Counted from the stretch's first letter, positions 17,386 to 25,824 are shown. The stretch is 36,938 bases of DNA from Bacteroidia bacterium Ga0077558 (GCA_001464625.1 LNFJ01000132.1:1-36938), one strand, 5' to 3'. Made by a program: numbers and translations. Notes: generated by a model not told the origin, from the letters alone.

Positions 17386-19233
17386 ATGAGTGATGCGATC
17401 AAACACGAATGCGGACTAGCATTCATCCGGCTACGGAAACCGTTTTCTTATTACCAGCAACAGTATGGAACAGTGCTGTGGGGGCTTAACAAGCTGTACC
17501 TGCTTATGGAAAAGCAACACAACCGTGGGCAAGATGGTGCTGGTGTAGCTTCCGTAAAATTAGACGTAGAACCGGGTTATCCATTCATGAACCGCATTCG
17601 CAGTAATGCGCCGCAAGCCATTTCCGACATTTTTCAACAGATTGGTGCTGAAATTGCTGACCTCGAACAATACCATCCAGATATTAAAAGTCATCCGGGA
17701 TTGATGAAAGGCCATGTAAAATTTTTGGGTGAATTACTGCTTGGTCATCTTCGTTATGGCACACAAGGAAAAAATAAATTAGAATACTGTCACCCATTCA
17801 TCAACAGAGATACAATACCTGCCCGCAACCTTGCATTAGCAGGAAATTTTAATATCGTTAACTCGGATGAGCTGTTTGCATTAACAGGTAAAGAACCACA
17901 TCATACCGTTCGTTTCAGTGATCTGGCTGCCATGATAGAATTGATGCATACATTTTTGTGTAAAGAAGATGAAGCTTCGCCTGGCAAAATGGATATTAAA
18001 AAAGTATTGAGGAAAGTGTTGCCATTATTAGACGGAGGCTTTCATGTGGGTGGAATGACAGGCAACGGAATTGGATTTGTTTTTCGGGATGCCCATGGTA
18101 TCCGTCCTTCTTATTATTATATTAATGATGAAGTGGTAGTAGCAGCATCAGAAAGGGCGGCTATCAGAACTACCTTTAATGTTGGTGAAAACGAAGTACA
18201 GGAATTATTGCCCGGCCAGGCATTGATCGTAAATGAAAAAGGCGAAATTGAAATAGCGCAGATACTGGAACCCAAAGAAAGAAAAGCCTGCAGCTTTGAA
18301 CGTATTTATTTTTCGAGAGGTAGTGATGAAAAAATTTATAAGGAAAGAAAAGCATTGGGCTATAACCTGAGTGAACCGGTATTGAATTCAATTGAACATG
18401 ATTTAAAGAATACTATCTTCTCTTTTATTCCCAATACAGCTGAAACAGCTTTTTTGGGTATGGTAAAAGGGATGGAAGCCTATCTCAATAAAATAAAAAC
18501 CGAAAGAATACTTAGCTGGGGCAAAGACTATGATGCGGAAAAGCTGAGTGAAATGATAAACCGTCGTATCCGTATAGAGAAGATTGCAATCAAAGATGTA
18601 AAAATGCGGACGTTCATTACTGAAGATTCCGGACGTAATGAAATGGTGCAACACGTTTATGATATTACTTATGGTACGGTAAGAGCCGGGCTAGATACAT
18701 TGGTGGTTATTGATGACTCCATAGTAAGAGGCACTACGTTGAAAGAAAGTATCATAAGAATGTTGGGACGATTGAAACCGAAACGCATTATTGTTGTTTC
18801 TTCATCTCCCCAAATCCGCTATCCTGATTGCTATGGTATTGATATGAGCAAGATGGGCGACTTCATTGCATTTAATGCAGCAGTAGAGTTGATGAAAGAG
18901 AAAGGAAAAATGGATTACATGACGGAGTTGCTGGAGAAATGCAAAACACTTCAACGAAACGACCAGTTACATACAGAAAATGTAGTAAAGCAACTCTATA
19001 AACAATTTACCACCGAAGAAATTTCTGCTAAAATTGCACAATTGATAACACCTGCGGGCCTTGATATTCCTGTGAATGTTATTTTTCAAACAATAGAAGA
19101 TTTACATAAAGCCTGCCCTAATAATCTCGGCGACTGGTATTTTACCGGTAACTATCCAACCCCTGGTGGCAACAAAGTGGTTAATAAAGCCTTCATAAAC
19201 TATATGGAAGGAAAGAATGTAAGAGGCTATTAA
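17386..19233 (+). CDS. purF: Amidophosphoribosyltransferase (PurF-type, long form)
   Basis: Glutamine PRPP amidotransferase, first step of purine synthesis (PRPP + glutamine to phosphoribosylamine), 615 residues. The class II glutaminase domain begins at Cys9 after the short propeptide MSDAIKHE, with HNRGQDGAG, GHLRYGTQG and LALAGNFNIVN following; the phosphoribosyltransferase domain carries the PRPP loop VVIDDSIVRGTT (about 440-451). It is about 110 residues longer than E. coli PurF, with extra sequence in the glutaminase half and a C-terminal extension after about residue 490. Bacteroidota genomes can carry such a long form beside a standard PurF, so this may be a second paralogue. SixA follows 63 bp downstream. 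Confidence 0.88.
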   Translation: MSDAIKHECGLAFIRLRKPFSYYQQQYGTVLWGLNKLYLLMEKQHNRGQDGAGVASVKLDVEPGYPFMNRIRSNAPQAISDIFQQIGAEIADLEQYHPDIKSHPGLMKGHVKFLGELLLGHLRYGTQGKNKLEYCHPFINRDTIPARNLALAGNFNIVNSDELFALTGKEPHHTVRFSDLAAMIELMHTFLCKEDEASPGKMDIKKVLRKVLPLLDGGFHVGGMTGNGIGFVFRDAHGIRPSYYYINDEVVVAASERAAIRTTFNVGENEVQELLPGQALIVNEKGEIEIAQILEPKERKACSFERIYFSRGSDEKIYKERKALGYNLSEPVLNSIEHDLKNTIFSFIPNTAETAFLGMVKGMEAYLNKIKTERILSWGKDYDAEKLSEMINRRIRIEKIAIKDVKMRTFITEDSGRNEMVQHVYDITYGTVRAGLDTLVVIDDSIVRGTTLKESIIRMLGRLKPKRIIVVSSSPQIRYPDCYGIDMSKMGDFIAFNAAVELMKEKGKMDYMTELLEKCKTLQRNDQLHTENVVKQLYKQFTTEEISAKIAQLITPAGLDIPVNVIFQTIEDLHKACPNNLGDWYFTGNYPTPGGNKVVNKAFINYMEGKNVRGY

Positions 19234-19296
19234 AAAAGCCACTTCATATTCATTATTCTCTTATCAGAATTTTTAATTAAATAAAAAAATTGCTGA

Positions 19297-19797
19297 ATGA
19301 AAACATTACTACTCGTTCGTCATGCAAAAAGCGATTGGGGCAATCCCAGTCTTGGTGATTTTGACAGACCACTAAATGAAAGAGGAAAAGAAGATGCACC
19401 AGCAATGGCACTTCGTCTTTCTACTAAAAAAATTAAGATTGATGCCTTTATTGCCAGCCCCGCCAAAAGAGCCAGGAAGACGGCCACCATTTTTGCAAAA
19501 CAATATGGCGTGGATAAAGACGATATTACTTTCATAGATGAATTGTATGGTGCTGCTACTAATGTTTTTTATGATGTAATTGCTTCCGCAGCGAATAAGT
19601 TTGACAGTATTGCTATTTTTTCTCACAACCCTGGCATCACAGATTTTGCAAATTTACTTACCAATACAAGGATTGATAATATTCCTACCTGCGGTGTGTT
19701 TTCAATAAAAGCCGATTGTAAAAGTTGGGATAAATTTGCAGAAGCAAAGAAAGGGTTTAATTTTTTTTATTATCCTAAAGATGGATTAGACAGTTGA
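19297..19797 (+). CDS. sixA: SixA-type phosphohistidine phosphatase
   Basis: Histidine phosphatase superfamily protein of the SixA branch, 166 residues. The catalytic RHAKSDW (Arg8-His9) is at the N-terminus, followed by DFDRPLNERGKEDA, the SPAKRARKTA segment with the second Arg, a central acidic FIDELYGA, and the second catalytic His in FSHNPGITDF. In E. coli SixA removes phosphate from phosphohistidine of the nitrogen-related phosphotransferase system or of HPt domains; the target here is unknown. Its 3' end overlaps the convergent glycosyltransferase gene by 28 bp. Confidence 0.88.
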   Translation: MKTLLLVRHAKSDWGNPSLGDFDRPLNERGKEDAPAMALRLSTKKIKIDAFIASPAKRARKTATIFAKQYGVDKDDITFIDELYGAATNVFYDVIASAANKFDSIAIFSHNPGITDFANLLTNTRIDNIPTCGVFSIKADCKSWDKFAEAKKGFNFFYYPKDGLDS

Positions 19798-20897
19798 GAT
19801 AATAATTGTGAGATTATTGTTTTTAAATTATCATTATTGGATGCGGGGAATGCATCGTAGTTTAAGTCTTTTGCTGAAGCCAGGGCTTTTTCCAGATTGA
19901 AATCATTCTGATCTACGGATAAAGCCATTTTCATTTCCATCAGGTATTTTCCCAAATATTCTTGTTCTGTTTGTCCAGGTGTAGGTATAAGAATACTTTT
20001 CTTTTGTAATGCAGCAATGTCCATAACAGTGCTGTAGCCACTCCGACTGATAACATATTCCGCTGATTCCATTTCTTTATTTAATTGCGCTGCAGGCAGA
20101 TGATTATAAAATTTAATCATATTGGTAGAAGGAATCAGTGTACTGGATCCGGGCAAGCCTCTTACTATAACTGCGCTATGATTGTAATGACCGATGTCGG
20201 CAATTATTTTATTCTCCAATAATGTTCGTTGCGGTTCTGGTCCGGATAAAATTACCAGCAACTGATTTTTATTTTCCGTAATTCCCGTTGTTTTAAATCT
20301 TGATAAAAAGCCGATGTATTGAACCGGTGTTGTTGGTATTTTTTCGGGATGCGATAAATCGCCGCCTAAATTTATTTGTGATGCTGCATCCGGTACCCAG
20401 CAAGCAGTAAAACGATTGATGTAGTTATAATTTCTTTTCTGAAGAATTTTCTCTGACCATATACCTAATGGACTTTTTATTTTTAATTGATGTGTAATAA
20501 AAATACAAGGCACTTTATCATGATGAAGACCGTACCGGTTATCGCTTATTACGGCATCAAATTTATGTTCCCCAATTTTTTGGTTCAACCATTTTTTTTC
20601 TTCCCTAATTCGCTTTAGAATTTTCGGGGTTTGAAAAAGCATGTTCTTCAACAGGCCCCACTTCGTGGCTGCATACCTAACCCGGTAACCCGGTAGATCA
20701 ATAAATGAAAGAGTTGGAAATTCATCTTTCAGCAATATTTTTTGCTGACCTTCGCCTGCCAGCCAGACTTCAGCACCCTGCTCCATTAATTCCCTGATAA
20801 TCGGGATGCAGCGGGTGGCATGGCCCAGCCCCCAGTCTAGAGGCGCCACCAGGATACGTAGTTTTTGTCGTTTTTTTTCCTCCACAGGCTGATCCAT
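19770..20897 (-). CDS. GT-B glycosyltransferase (MurG/TIGR00661-like)
   Basis: Predicted glycosyltransferase of the GT-B fold, 375 residues, without signal peptide or membrane helix. The N-terminal domain opens with a Rossmann strand and glycine motif, RILVAPLDWGLGHATRC (about 13-29), typical of GT28/MurG relatives; the C-terminal domain has the donor-site region SRSGYSTVMDIAAL and LIPTPGQTEQEYLGKYL. It resembles uncharacterised proteins grouped near TIGR00661; acceptor and donor are unknown, probably an envelope glycan or lipid. It starts at 20897 (ATG), with a Lys/Arg-rich opening segment, and its end overlaps sixA tail to tail. Confidence 0.8.
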   Translation of the reverse strand: MDQPVEEKKRQKLRILVAPLDWGLGHATRCIPIIRELMEQGAEVWLAGEGQQKILLKDEFPTLSFIDLPGYRVRYAATKWGLLKNMLFQTPKILKRIREEKKWLNQKIGEHKFDAVISDNRYGLHHDKVPCIFITHQLKIKSPLGIWSEKILQKRNYNYINRFTACWVPDAASQINLGGDLSHPEKIPTTPVQYIGFLSRFKTTGITENKNQLLVILSGPEPQRTLLENKIIADIGHYNHSAVIVRGLPGSSTLIPSTNMIKFYNHLPAAQLNKEMESAEYVISRSGYSTVMDIAALQKKSILIPTPGQTEQEYLGKYLMEMKMALSVDQNDFNLEKALASAKDLNYDAFPASNNDNLKTIISQLLSQLSNPSLG

Positions 20898-20973
20898 GTT
20901 AATTTTTTAGCTGTTTTAGTACAACAGCATACTAATTTGTTTGTAAAATAGTTTTAATTTAGAACTTACAATT

Positions 20974-21120
20974 ATGAAGACAATCAACAAAATAGCCCTT
21001 TTGCTGTTATTAACTGGAACCTTGCTTATTTCAGCCTGCAATAAGAATTATTATTCAGGTTCTGGTAAAGGAGGCAAAGGCTGCGGCTGCCCCAGCACCA
21101 AAGGAATGACCGGGTATTAA
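20974..21120 (+). CDS. Small Gly/Cys-rich lipoprotein (48 aa)
   Basis: A short gene of 48 codons plus stop. The translation has a lipoprotein signal (MKTINKIALLLLLTG, lipobox ISAC with Cys22), then an NKNYYSGSG linker and a compact end rich in Gly, Lys and Cys: KGGKGCGCPSTKGMTGY. The two closely spaced cysteines in GCGCP could bind a metal or form a disulfide; this is a guess from composition. Similar tiny lipoproteins with a KGCGCP end seem familiar from related genomes but I cannot verify it. The stop is 14 bp before the next gene, so the two are probably co-transcribed. The clean signal peptide and operon-like spacing support it being real. Confidence 0.75.
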   Translation: MKTINKIALLLLLTGTLLISACNKNYYSGSGKGGKGCGCPSTKGMTGY

Positions 21121-21134
21121 TGTTTTAAAACAGT

Positions 21135-21377
21135 ATGCTGAATTCTAATCGTGACATATTAGTATTGCTAAAAAATGAGCTTCTATCCGAGCAGGATATT
21201 GAGCAAGAAGTGGAAGCACTTACTCCAATATTAAAGCAAGCTGAATCTGCAGAAGCTTTTTGTACAGCCCACGAATTGGTAAATAGAAACAGGATCACTT
21301 CCAACCCCAAAAAAATTTTAAAAGAGTCCCGCTTTTTTTTGATGAGACCATTTCGGTTTTTAATCAATAAGAACTGA
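21135..21377 (+). CDS. Hypothetical 80-aa protein
   Basis: Unrecognised small protein. It is predicted to be helical, with an acidic first half (LLSEQDIEQEVEALTPILKQ) containing a single Cys in AEAFCTAHELV, and a basic, aromatic end (RFFLMRPFRFLINKN). No signal peptide or clear membrane helix is present. It begins with ATG 14 bp after the small lipoprotein stop on the same strand and ends 6 bp before the convergent aminotransferase. The overlapping minus-strand frame is less likely because it lacks such context. No function is proposed. Confidence 0.6.
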   Translation: MLNSNRDILVLLKNELLSEQDIEQEVEALTPILKQAESAEAFCTAHELVNRNRITSNPKKILKESRFFLMRPFRFLINKN

Positions 21378-21383
21378 TTTGTA

Positions 21384-22640
21384 TCAGGATAACTTAATCA
21401 ACGCTTCTCTAAGTTTACCAATCATTTCACCTATCTCTTCTTTTTTACAAGTGCCAACGCTAAGCCGGTACCAGGGTGAACTTTTATCGGCACCAAACGC
21501 ATAGAAAGGAACTACCGCAAGACCCGCAGCACTCAATAAGTAGGCGGTTACATCAGCTTGATTTTCCAACAACTTTCCGTCTGCTGTTTTTTTACCGGCA
21601 AGATCAACTTTTATAGTAAGATAAATAGCAGCTTCGGGAGTAATGGCATCAACAGAAAATCCTTCGCTTTTTAATTGAGTAAATCCATCATAAATAGAAC
21701 GTAGCCGTTCTTCAATTTCATTTTTAAAATGCGAAAGATATGATTTGATACTTTCCCTTTTGCCCAAATAATTTGCCACTGCTTTTTGCTCGGCCATCGG
21801 CGCCCATGCACCAATATGTGTAAGGATGGCTTTCATTTTTCCGATCACCGTGGCAGGCCCCATGCTCCAGCCAACCCGAACACCGGTAGCAGCAAATACT
21901 TTGCTGATAGCATCAATGTAAATAGTGTACTCTCTCATCTCACTTCTCAGCGAAACGGGGTCGTAATGTTTAATAGCACCATAGGTAAGATGCCAATACA
22001 TCTGGTCGAACATTACATAGAGTTTCTTTTCACCCTCACCTCTTCTTTTATTTTCTGCAATCACCAGGTCGCAAATGGCTTCCAGTTCTTCTTTTTTAAA
22101 AGTAGTACCGGTTGGATTTTGTGGTGAGCATAAAGCGATGAGGGATGCTTCTTGTACATACGGAGCAATGGATGCAGCGGTGGGCATAAAGTTGCTGGCT
22201 GCAGTAGCTTCTACTACAATATGTTCTCCTTCTATAAAATGTGTGTAGTGATTATTGTTCCAGGAAGGAACAGCATAAATGATCTTATCGCCTTTATCAC
22301 AAATAGCCCGGAACAATGCATAGATCAATGGACGACCACCCGATGCTACTAGTATTTCGCTGATGCCATAGTCCAGTCCCTGTTCATCTTTTATAAAAGA
22401 ATGAATCGCTTCCCGTAGATCGAGATTGCCTTCTGCAGCCGGATAGTTGGTAAAATGTTTGCGATAGGCTTCAACGATCGCATCTTCCAGTTCTTTAGGA
22501 ATTGGAAAAATAGAAGGGTCGAAATCTCCCACGGTGAAATTGTAGATGCGTTCGCCCTGGCGGATCTTTTCCCGGATCTCACCACCGAGTTTTACAATTT
22601 CAGAACCTATCAATGTCTCTGATAAATGCGACAACTTCAT
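21384..22640 (-). CDS. PLP-dependent class I/II aminotransferase
   Basis: Fold-type I pyridoxal-phosphate aminotransferase of the aspartate aminotransferase superfamily, 418 residues, cytoplasmic. Recognisable are YNFTVGDFDPS near the N-terminus, NYPAAEGNLDLREAI, the cofactor-ring residue region PSWNNNHY, SPQNPTGT (Asn binding the PLP oxygen), the Schiff-base Lys247 in DAISKVFAATGVRVGW, and the substrate-carboxylate Arg in WYRLSVGTC near the C-terminus. The exact amino donor cannot be read. A canonical promoter (TTG and TACTTTTG, 19 bp apart) lies just upstream, with a leader of about 12 nt. It is convergent with the 80-residue hypothetical gene. Confidence 0.92.
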   Translation of the reverse strand: MKLSHLSETLIGSEIVKLGGEIREKIRQGERIYNFTVGDFDPSIFPIPKELEDAIVEAYRKHFTNYPAAEGNLDLREAIHSFIKDEQGLDYGISEILVASGGRPLIYALFRAICDKGDKIIYAVPSWNNNHYTHFIEGEHIVVEATAASNFMPTAASIAPYVQEASLIALCSPQNPTGTTFKKEELEAICDLVIAENKRRGEGEKKLYVMFDQMYWHLTYGAIKHYDPVSLRSEMREYTIYIDAISKVFAATGVRVGWSMGPATVIGKMKAILTHIGAWAPMAEQKAVANYLGKRESIKSYLSHFKNEIEERLRSIYDGFTQLKSEGFSVDAITPEAAIYLTIKVDLAGKKTADGKLLENQADVTAYLLSAAGLAVVPFYAFGADKSSPWYRLSVGTCKKEEIGEMIGKLREALIKLS

Positions 22641-22656
22641 AACCTGACCTTTGGCG

Positions 22657-22686
22657 CAAAAGTAAAGGGATTGCAGGATATTGCAA
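22657..22686 (-). promoter_or_regulatory. Promoter of the aminotransferase gene
   Basis: On the minus strand TTG (complement of 22684-22686) and TACTTTTG (complement of 22657-22664) are 19 bp apart, matching the Bacteroidota -33/-7 arrangement. The start codon is at 22640, about 12 nt after the predicted transcription start. Confidence 0.65.
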
Positions 22687-22714
22687 GGGAGTGAATGATT
22701 AGAAGGGTATTATA

Positions 22715-23494
22715 TTAAGCTGACCGTTCAATAACAATTTTGCTATTGTCATAATAGTCGTATTTCACAAATATCTCAGACCCAGGTTGGTATTTGCTGG
22801 TAGCCGCCTCGCTAATAACTCCTTTTGTTTTACCACTAAAAGCAACACTGTTATCTGGCAACACTTCTATCTCCAATTCTACATACGGATTATTGCCATT
22901 TACGTTTACACCCAACCAGGTATACTTTTTTACAATAGCTCTTGCTGATCTGCCGGATGCGGTAATTGCTTCATTTTCTTGCTGCAATTGTTCCAGCTCT
23001 GCTTTTAATGCAGCTTCATTGGGTGGAGAGGCAGCATTGCTGTTTTGTTGTGTGCGACTAAAATCAACCACCACATTCATTTCATTTTTCGGATCTATTT
23101 TTACCGGCAATTCCATTCCCGCCATATAGATACCGGGATTTATTCTTGATACCAGCACCCGGGTCTCTGTGGTATAGGTTTGACCGAATTCATTTTTTAC
23201 TTCCAGTATTAATTTTACTTGCGGGTGATTATTAATGGTAACGCCGGTATCCCGTACTTCCAGAATTTTTGCTTTGCCGGGCAATCCTGTTTTTTGCAAA
23301 CGACTTGCATTGATCATCGGTTTAAAAAATATCCGGTAGAACAAATAGAACATACCACCAAAAAGAACCAGCATGCCCAACCCGATATAAATACCCGTGG
23401 GGCCTGCTGTGGCAACTACTGCTCCTACACCCACTAATAAACCGATGATACCGCCAATGATACCAATCCAAACTCCGGCGTTCATTTTTAGCAT
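22715..23494 (-). CDS. Membrane protein with two copies of a beta-rich module
   Basis: Unrecognised 259-residue protein. Two membrane helices at about 7-30 and 34-56 (rich in Gly) are followed by a soluble part containing what look like two copies of one module of about 75 residues. The first, about 69-143, contains PGKAKILEVRDTGVTINNHP and ends LPVKIDPKNEMNVVVD; the second, about 182-257, contains RAIVKKYTWLGVNVNGNNP and ends IFVKYDYYDNSKIVIE. They are joined by a coiled-coil-like linker (AALKAELEQLQQENEAI). The pattern resembles the beta domains of DUF3592-like proteins, but this is uncertain. Two ATG codons (23494 and 23485) are possible starts. It stands alone. Confidence 0.72.
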   Translation of the reverse strand: MLKMNAGVWIGIIGGIIGLLVGVGAVVATAGPTGIYIGLGMLVLFGGMFYLFYRIFFKPMINASRLQKTGLPGKAKILEVRDTGVTINNHPQVKLILEVKNEFGQTYTTETRVLVSRINPGIYMAGMELPVKIDPKNEMNVVVDFSRTQQNSNAASPPNEAALKAELEQLQQENEAITASGRSARAIVKKYTWLGVNVNGNNPYVELEIEVLPDNSVAFSGKTKGVISEAATSKYQPGSEIFVKYDYYDNSKIVIERSA

Positions 23495-23644
23495 AAATGG
23501 TGATTTTGGAAGAGTAAATTAAATAAAATTGTTGGGAGAGGGATTTACGGGGAGATAAGGAGAGAAAACAAAACAAGATTTTACACAGTTCATGTTAGCT
23601 GCAGTATTGATATTCAAGTAAGGTTTGTTTCTTATTTGCAACTG

Positions 23645-24106
23645 CTATCCGTCAATGAGGATTTCCTTTGCCTCAAAGTCATTCATTGTTAAAGTGAAAG
23701 TGTGATTTCTGTCATGGTCTGATTCGAAAGCAATTTCCCAAATAATTGGTTTGGATTCGCATCGAGGAAGCCTTAAATAGACCGGTTCAAATTCTTTATT
23801 AAAATCTGAAATTTTGAAGCCCTCTTTCCAATTCCCAAACTCATCTTCAATTAGAGGAGTAATCGCTGTTGTAATGTTTGAATAATTGTCTTCTATACTT
23901 TTAAAAAAACTAACTTGTTTTTCGGTCGGGCCAGAGATGTCGCCGTCAATTCCTATTTCAATAACATTGTTCGATGGTTTAAAGTGGCGCCGACATTCAA
24001 AATAGTCAGAAGGGTCTGGCACTTTACCGCCTGTGAATATCATTTGCCCAAAAAAATCATTGTCAATTTTTCTTGTCCTGCCAAATATTGAGTCAAACAG
24101 TCCCAT
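23645..24106 (-). CDS. Hypothetical protein, 153 aa
   Basis: Unrecognised soluble protein, possibly of the DUF6985/DUF2262-like group that also contains immunity-type proteins; that resemblance (MGLFDSIFG start, then a WEIAFESDHDRNHTF-like core) is weak. The start is set at ATG 24106 rather than the in-frame TTG at 24112. It has no signal peptide, is acidic and contains two Cys (FECRRHF, RCESKP). It sits beside the 24121-24360 repeat element, which fits an accessory gene carried in a variable region. No function is proposed. Confidence 0.6.
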   Translation of the reverse strand: MGLFDSIFGRTRKIDNDFFGQMIFTGGKVPDPSDYFECRRHFKPSNNVIEIGIDGDISGPTEKQVSFFKSIEDNYSNITTAITPLIEDEFGNWKEGFKISDFNKEFEPVYLRLPRCESKPIIWEIAFESDHDRNHTFTLTMNDFEAKEILIDG

Positions 24107-24120
24107 TAGCAAACTTTTAA

Positions 24121-24360
24121 TTTGGTCGGTTTAATATTGCATACAACGGACAGGTATTGCTGCAGGTGGGATATTCTATAACGTCCAGCCCGGAACCGCT
24201 GCCCAATTGAAAAACTGAACTTGAAGTTAACAACAAAAGCTGAACATTGAACGTCAAGCCCGGACTACAGTTGATAGTAGCACATAGCTGATGTTTCAAT
24301 GTCCAGCCCCACTTGCAGCAATACCCATGTTATGGGCATGTGCATTGTCCGGCAGAGTAT
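24121..24360. repeat. Intergenic repeat element with inverted ends
   Basis: A gene-free stretch with internal structure. GGTATTGCTGCAGGTGGG (24153-24170) and CCCACTTGCAGCAATACC (24308-24325) form an inverted repeat matching at 17 of 18 bases, 137 bp apart. Between and at the right arm lie three direct copies of a 12-14 bp motif: AACGTCCAGCCCGG (24180-24193), AACGTCAAGCCCGG (24250-24263) and AATGTCCAGCCC (24298-24309). Beyond the right arm is a short palindrome, CCCATGTTATGGG. It encodes no convincing protein and looks like a copy of a dispersed, possibly mobile, intergenic element. Confidence 0.65.
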
Positions 24361-24379
24361 TTTGAATTAAGTATAGAAA

Positions 24380-25141
24380 TTAAATATTGCTTACTTTCTC
24401 GCCACCTTTGGGCTTAGCTTTTAAGGCTCTCTTTGTTACTTTTAAATCTTTGAAATATCCTATCGTCCCAATGTCCACATACAATCCGATTGCTCCTTTT
24501 TTATTTTTCCCGAGCATTTTATCAACAATAAAAGTAGAGTATTTCATATTGTTTATAAACATTTCTGCCGTTTCACCATTCACTTCTATCCTCATTCTAA
24601 TCCACTCATTTAAAGCAACAGGAGCTGAACCTTCATATTTGAATGGAGCAATTTTTCGAAGTGTGTCAAATTTAAAATTTGGGTAAGAAAAATATTGTAC
24701 GGCATGGTTTCTATGCAATTGATTGTCAACTCGACCTACTTTAGGTCGGATATATATGGATTCCCAGGCGGAATCATCTTCTGCAATTCTGAAATACACG
24801 CCAATAAATCCTGCAATACCTGAATATGGGGCTGGATTTTGTAATTGACTGTACATTTTTACTTCTATTGTTCCATTTTCAAAATCATCAATATTTAGAA
24901 GTCGAGCAAAATGTCGGTCGTCAACTGTAACTTCAATATTAGTGCTATCAAAAGGAAGTGTATTTAAATCCCTTTCAATCTTCAATACATCTTTGCCTTG
25001 AAACTTAATAATATCACCTGTCACGTTTTGAAGCTGAAAAGTTTGTTTTCCAAGAGCTAATTTTTTTTGGTTTTGGGCGGTAACGCCAAATGATAATCCC
25101 AAAATCAAAAAAAGGGATGTAACTATTTTTGTGCTGTTCAT
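24380..25141 (-). CDS. Secreted DUF1080-like (concanavalin A-like fold) protein
   Basis: Exported protein of 253 residues with signal peptide ending GVTAQ. The body is beta-rich and resembles the DUF1080 / 3-keto-disaccharide hydrolase and LamG-type jelly-roll domains: FENGTIEVKMYSQ, GFIGVYFRIAEDDSAWESIYIRP, then LNEWIRMRIEVNGETAEMFIN and GAIGLYVDIGTIGYFKDLKVTK, which is the usual closing strand pair. The fold often binds or cleaves carbohydrates; no catalytic residue can be named here. It is the last gene of the Crp-linked operon, 32 bp after the reductase-like gene, with the repeat element immediately downstream. Confidence 0.75.
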   Translation of the reverse strand: MNSTKIVTSLFLILGLSFGVTAQNQKKLALGKQTFQLQNVTGDIIKFQGKDVLKIERDLNTLPFDSTNIEVTVDDRHFARLLNIDDFENGTIEVKMYSQLQNPAPYSGIAGFIGVYFRIAEDDSAWESIYIRPKVGRVDNQLHRNHAVQYFSYPNFKFDTLRKIAPFKYEGSAPVALNEWIRMRIEVNGETAEMFINNMKYSTFIVDKMLGKNKKGAIGLYVDIGTIGYFKDLKVTKRALKAKPKGGEKVSNI

Positions 25142-25173
25142 AAATATATTATTTACTGGTAAAGCAATTATTT

Positions 25174-25824
25174 TTACAGGTTTGCAATCGCTTCGCTTTT
25201 TGTAACGACTTTGCCTAATGCTCCAAATTCATGTAAGTCACCAAAAACTTCAATACGAATAGATTGGTCTATACCGCCAACTTTTATTGCGTCAAAGCCA
25301 TTATCTTTTATAAGTTGTTCTACTGCTGTGTCAACGGCTGTGTCGTCAGTTGCATAGAACAATACAGATTTTTCAGGTGATTGATGTGCTGCACTAGCCA
25401 ACGAAGCTGCACCCAAAGTTCCAAATGCTTTTACCAATTTTGCACCTTTTGGAAGTAAAGCAGCATTCAATTGGCCTGCTGATTCTTTTTCACCAATTAT
25501 TTTTTTGAATCCGCCATTTTCGTCTGGTGCAATTGGGTTAGAAGGGTCAATGATAATTTTTCCTTGCAGTTCAGTGCCATACTGTTCAAATAATTCTTGT
25601 ATAGTATTGAACCAAACTGAAAGTATAATTATGTCGGCATTCCTAATAGCTTCGCCAGTTTCAGATGCTGTGGCAAGGCTTCCTAATTCTTGTGCTAATG
25701 CTGTTGCATCTTCCAATTTTCGGCTTGCAATGACTACAGGTCTGTTTCCTTTTACGAAATTTTGAGCTACTGTTTTGCCGATGTTTCCTAAGCCAATTAC
25801 GGCTACTTTTGATGATATTGTCAT
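25174..25824 (-). CDS. NADPH-dependent F420 reductase-like oxidoreductase
   Basis: NADP-binding protein, 216 residues, of the NADPH-dependent F420 reductase / NADP oxidoreductase family. The N-terminal Rossmann fold has GLGNIG at 11-16 and Ser34-Arg35 after the second strand (VVIASRK), the usual NADP-selecting pair; IIIDPSNPI follows, and KAFGTLGA in the middle is typical of the family. Bacteria of this phylum generally do not make F420, so the true substrate is another hydride acceptor and is unknown. It lies second in a likely three-gene operon, 33 bp after the SnoaL-like gene. Confidence 0.87.
   Translation of the reverse strand: MTISSKVAVIGLGNIGKTVAQNFVKGNRPVVIASRKLEDATALAQELGSLATASETGEAIRNADIIILSVWFNTIQELFEQYGTELQGKIIIDPSNPIAPDENGGFKKIIGEKESAGQLNAALLPKGAKLVKAFGTLGAASLASAAHQSPEKSVLFYATDDTAVDTAVEQLIKDNGFDAIKVGGIDQSIRIEVFGDLHEFGALGKVVTKSEAIANL

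Noticed and set aside
19222..19240. Possible terminator GGCT...AGCC after the purF-like gene
   Set aside because: Only four base pairs and no T-run follow; too weak to call.
24117..24299. 60-residue minus-strand open frame with a TCSNTCPLYAI segment
   Set aside because: It lies almost wholly inside the repeat element, has no start signals or recognisable domain, and its codons follow the repeats; treated as a by-product of the repeat.
24141..24340. Integron attC-like site suggested by ATACAAC on the left and GTTATGG on the right
   Set aside because: Neither end fits the RYYYAAC/GTTRRRY core sites, and no integrase or cassette array is seen in the window.
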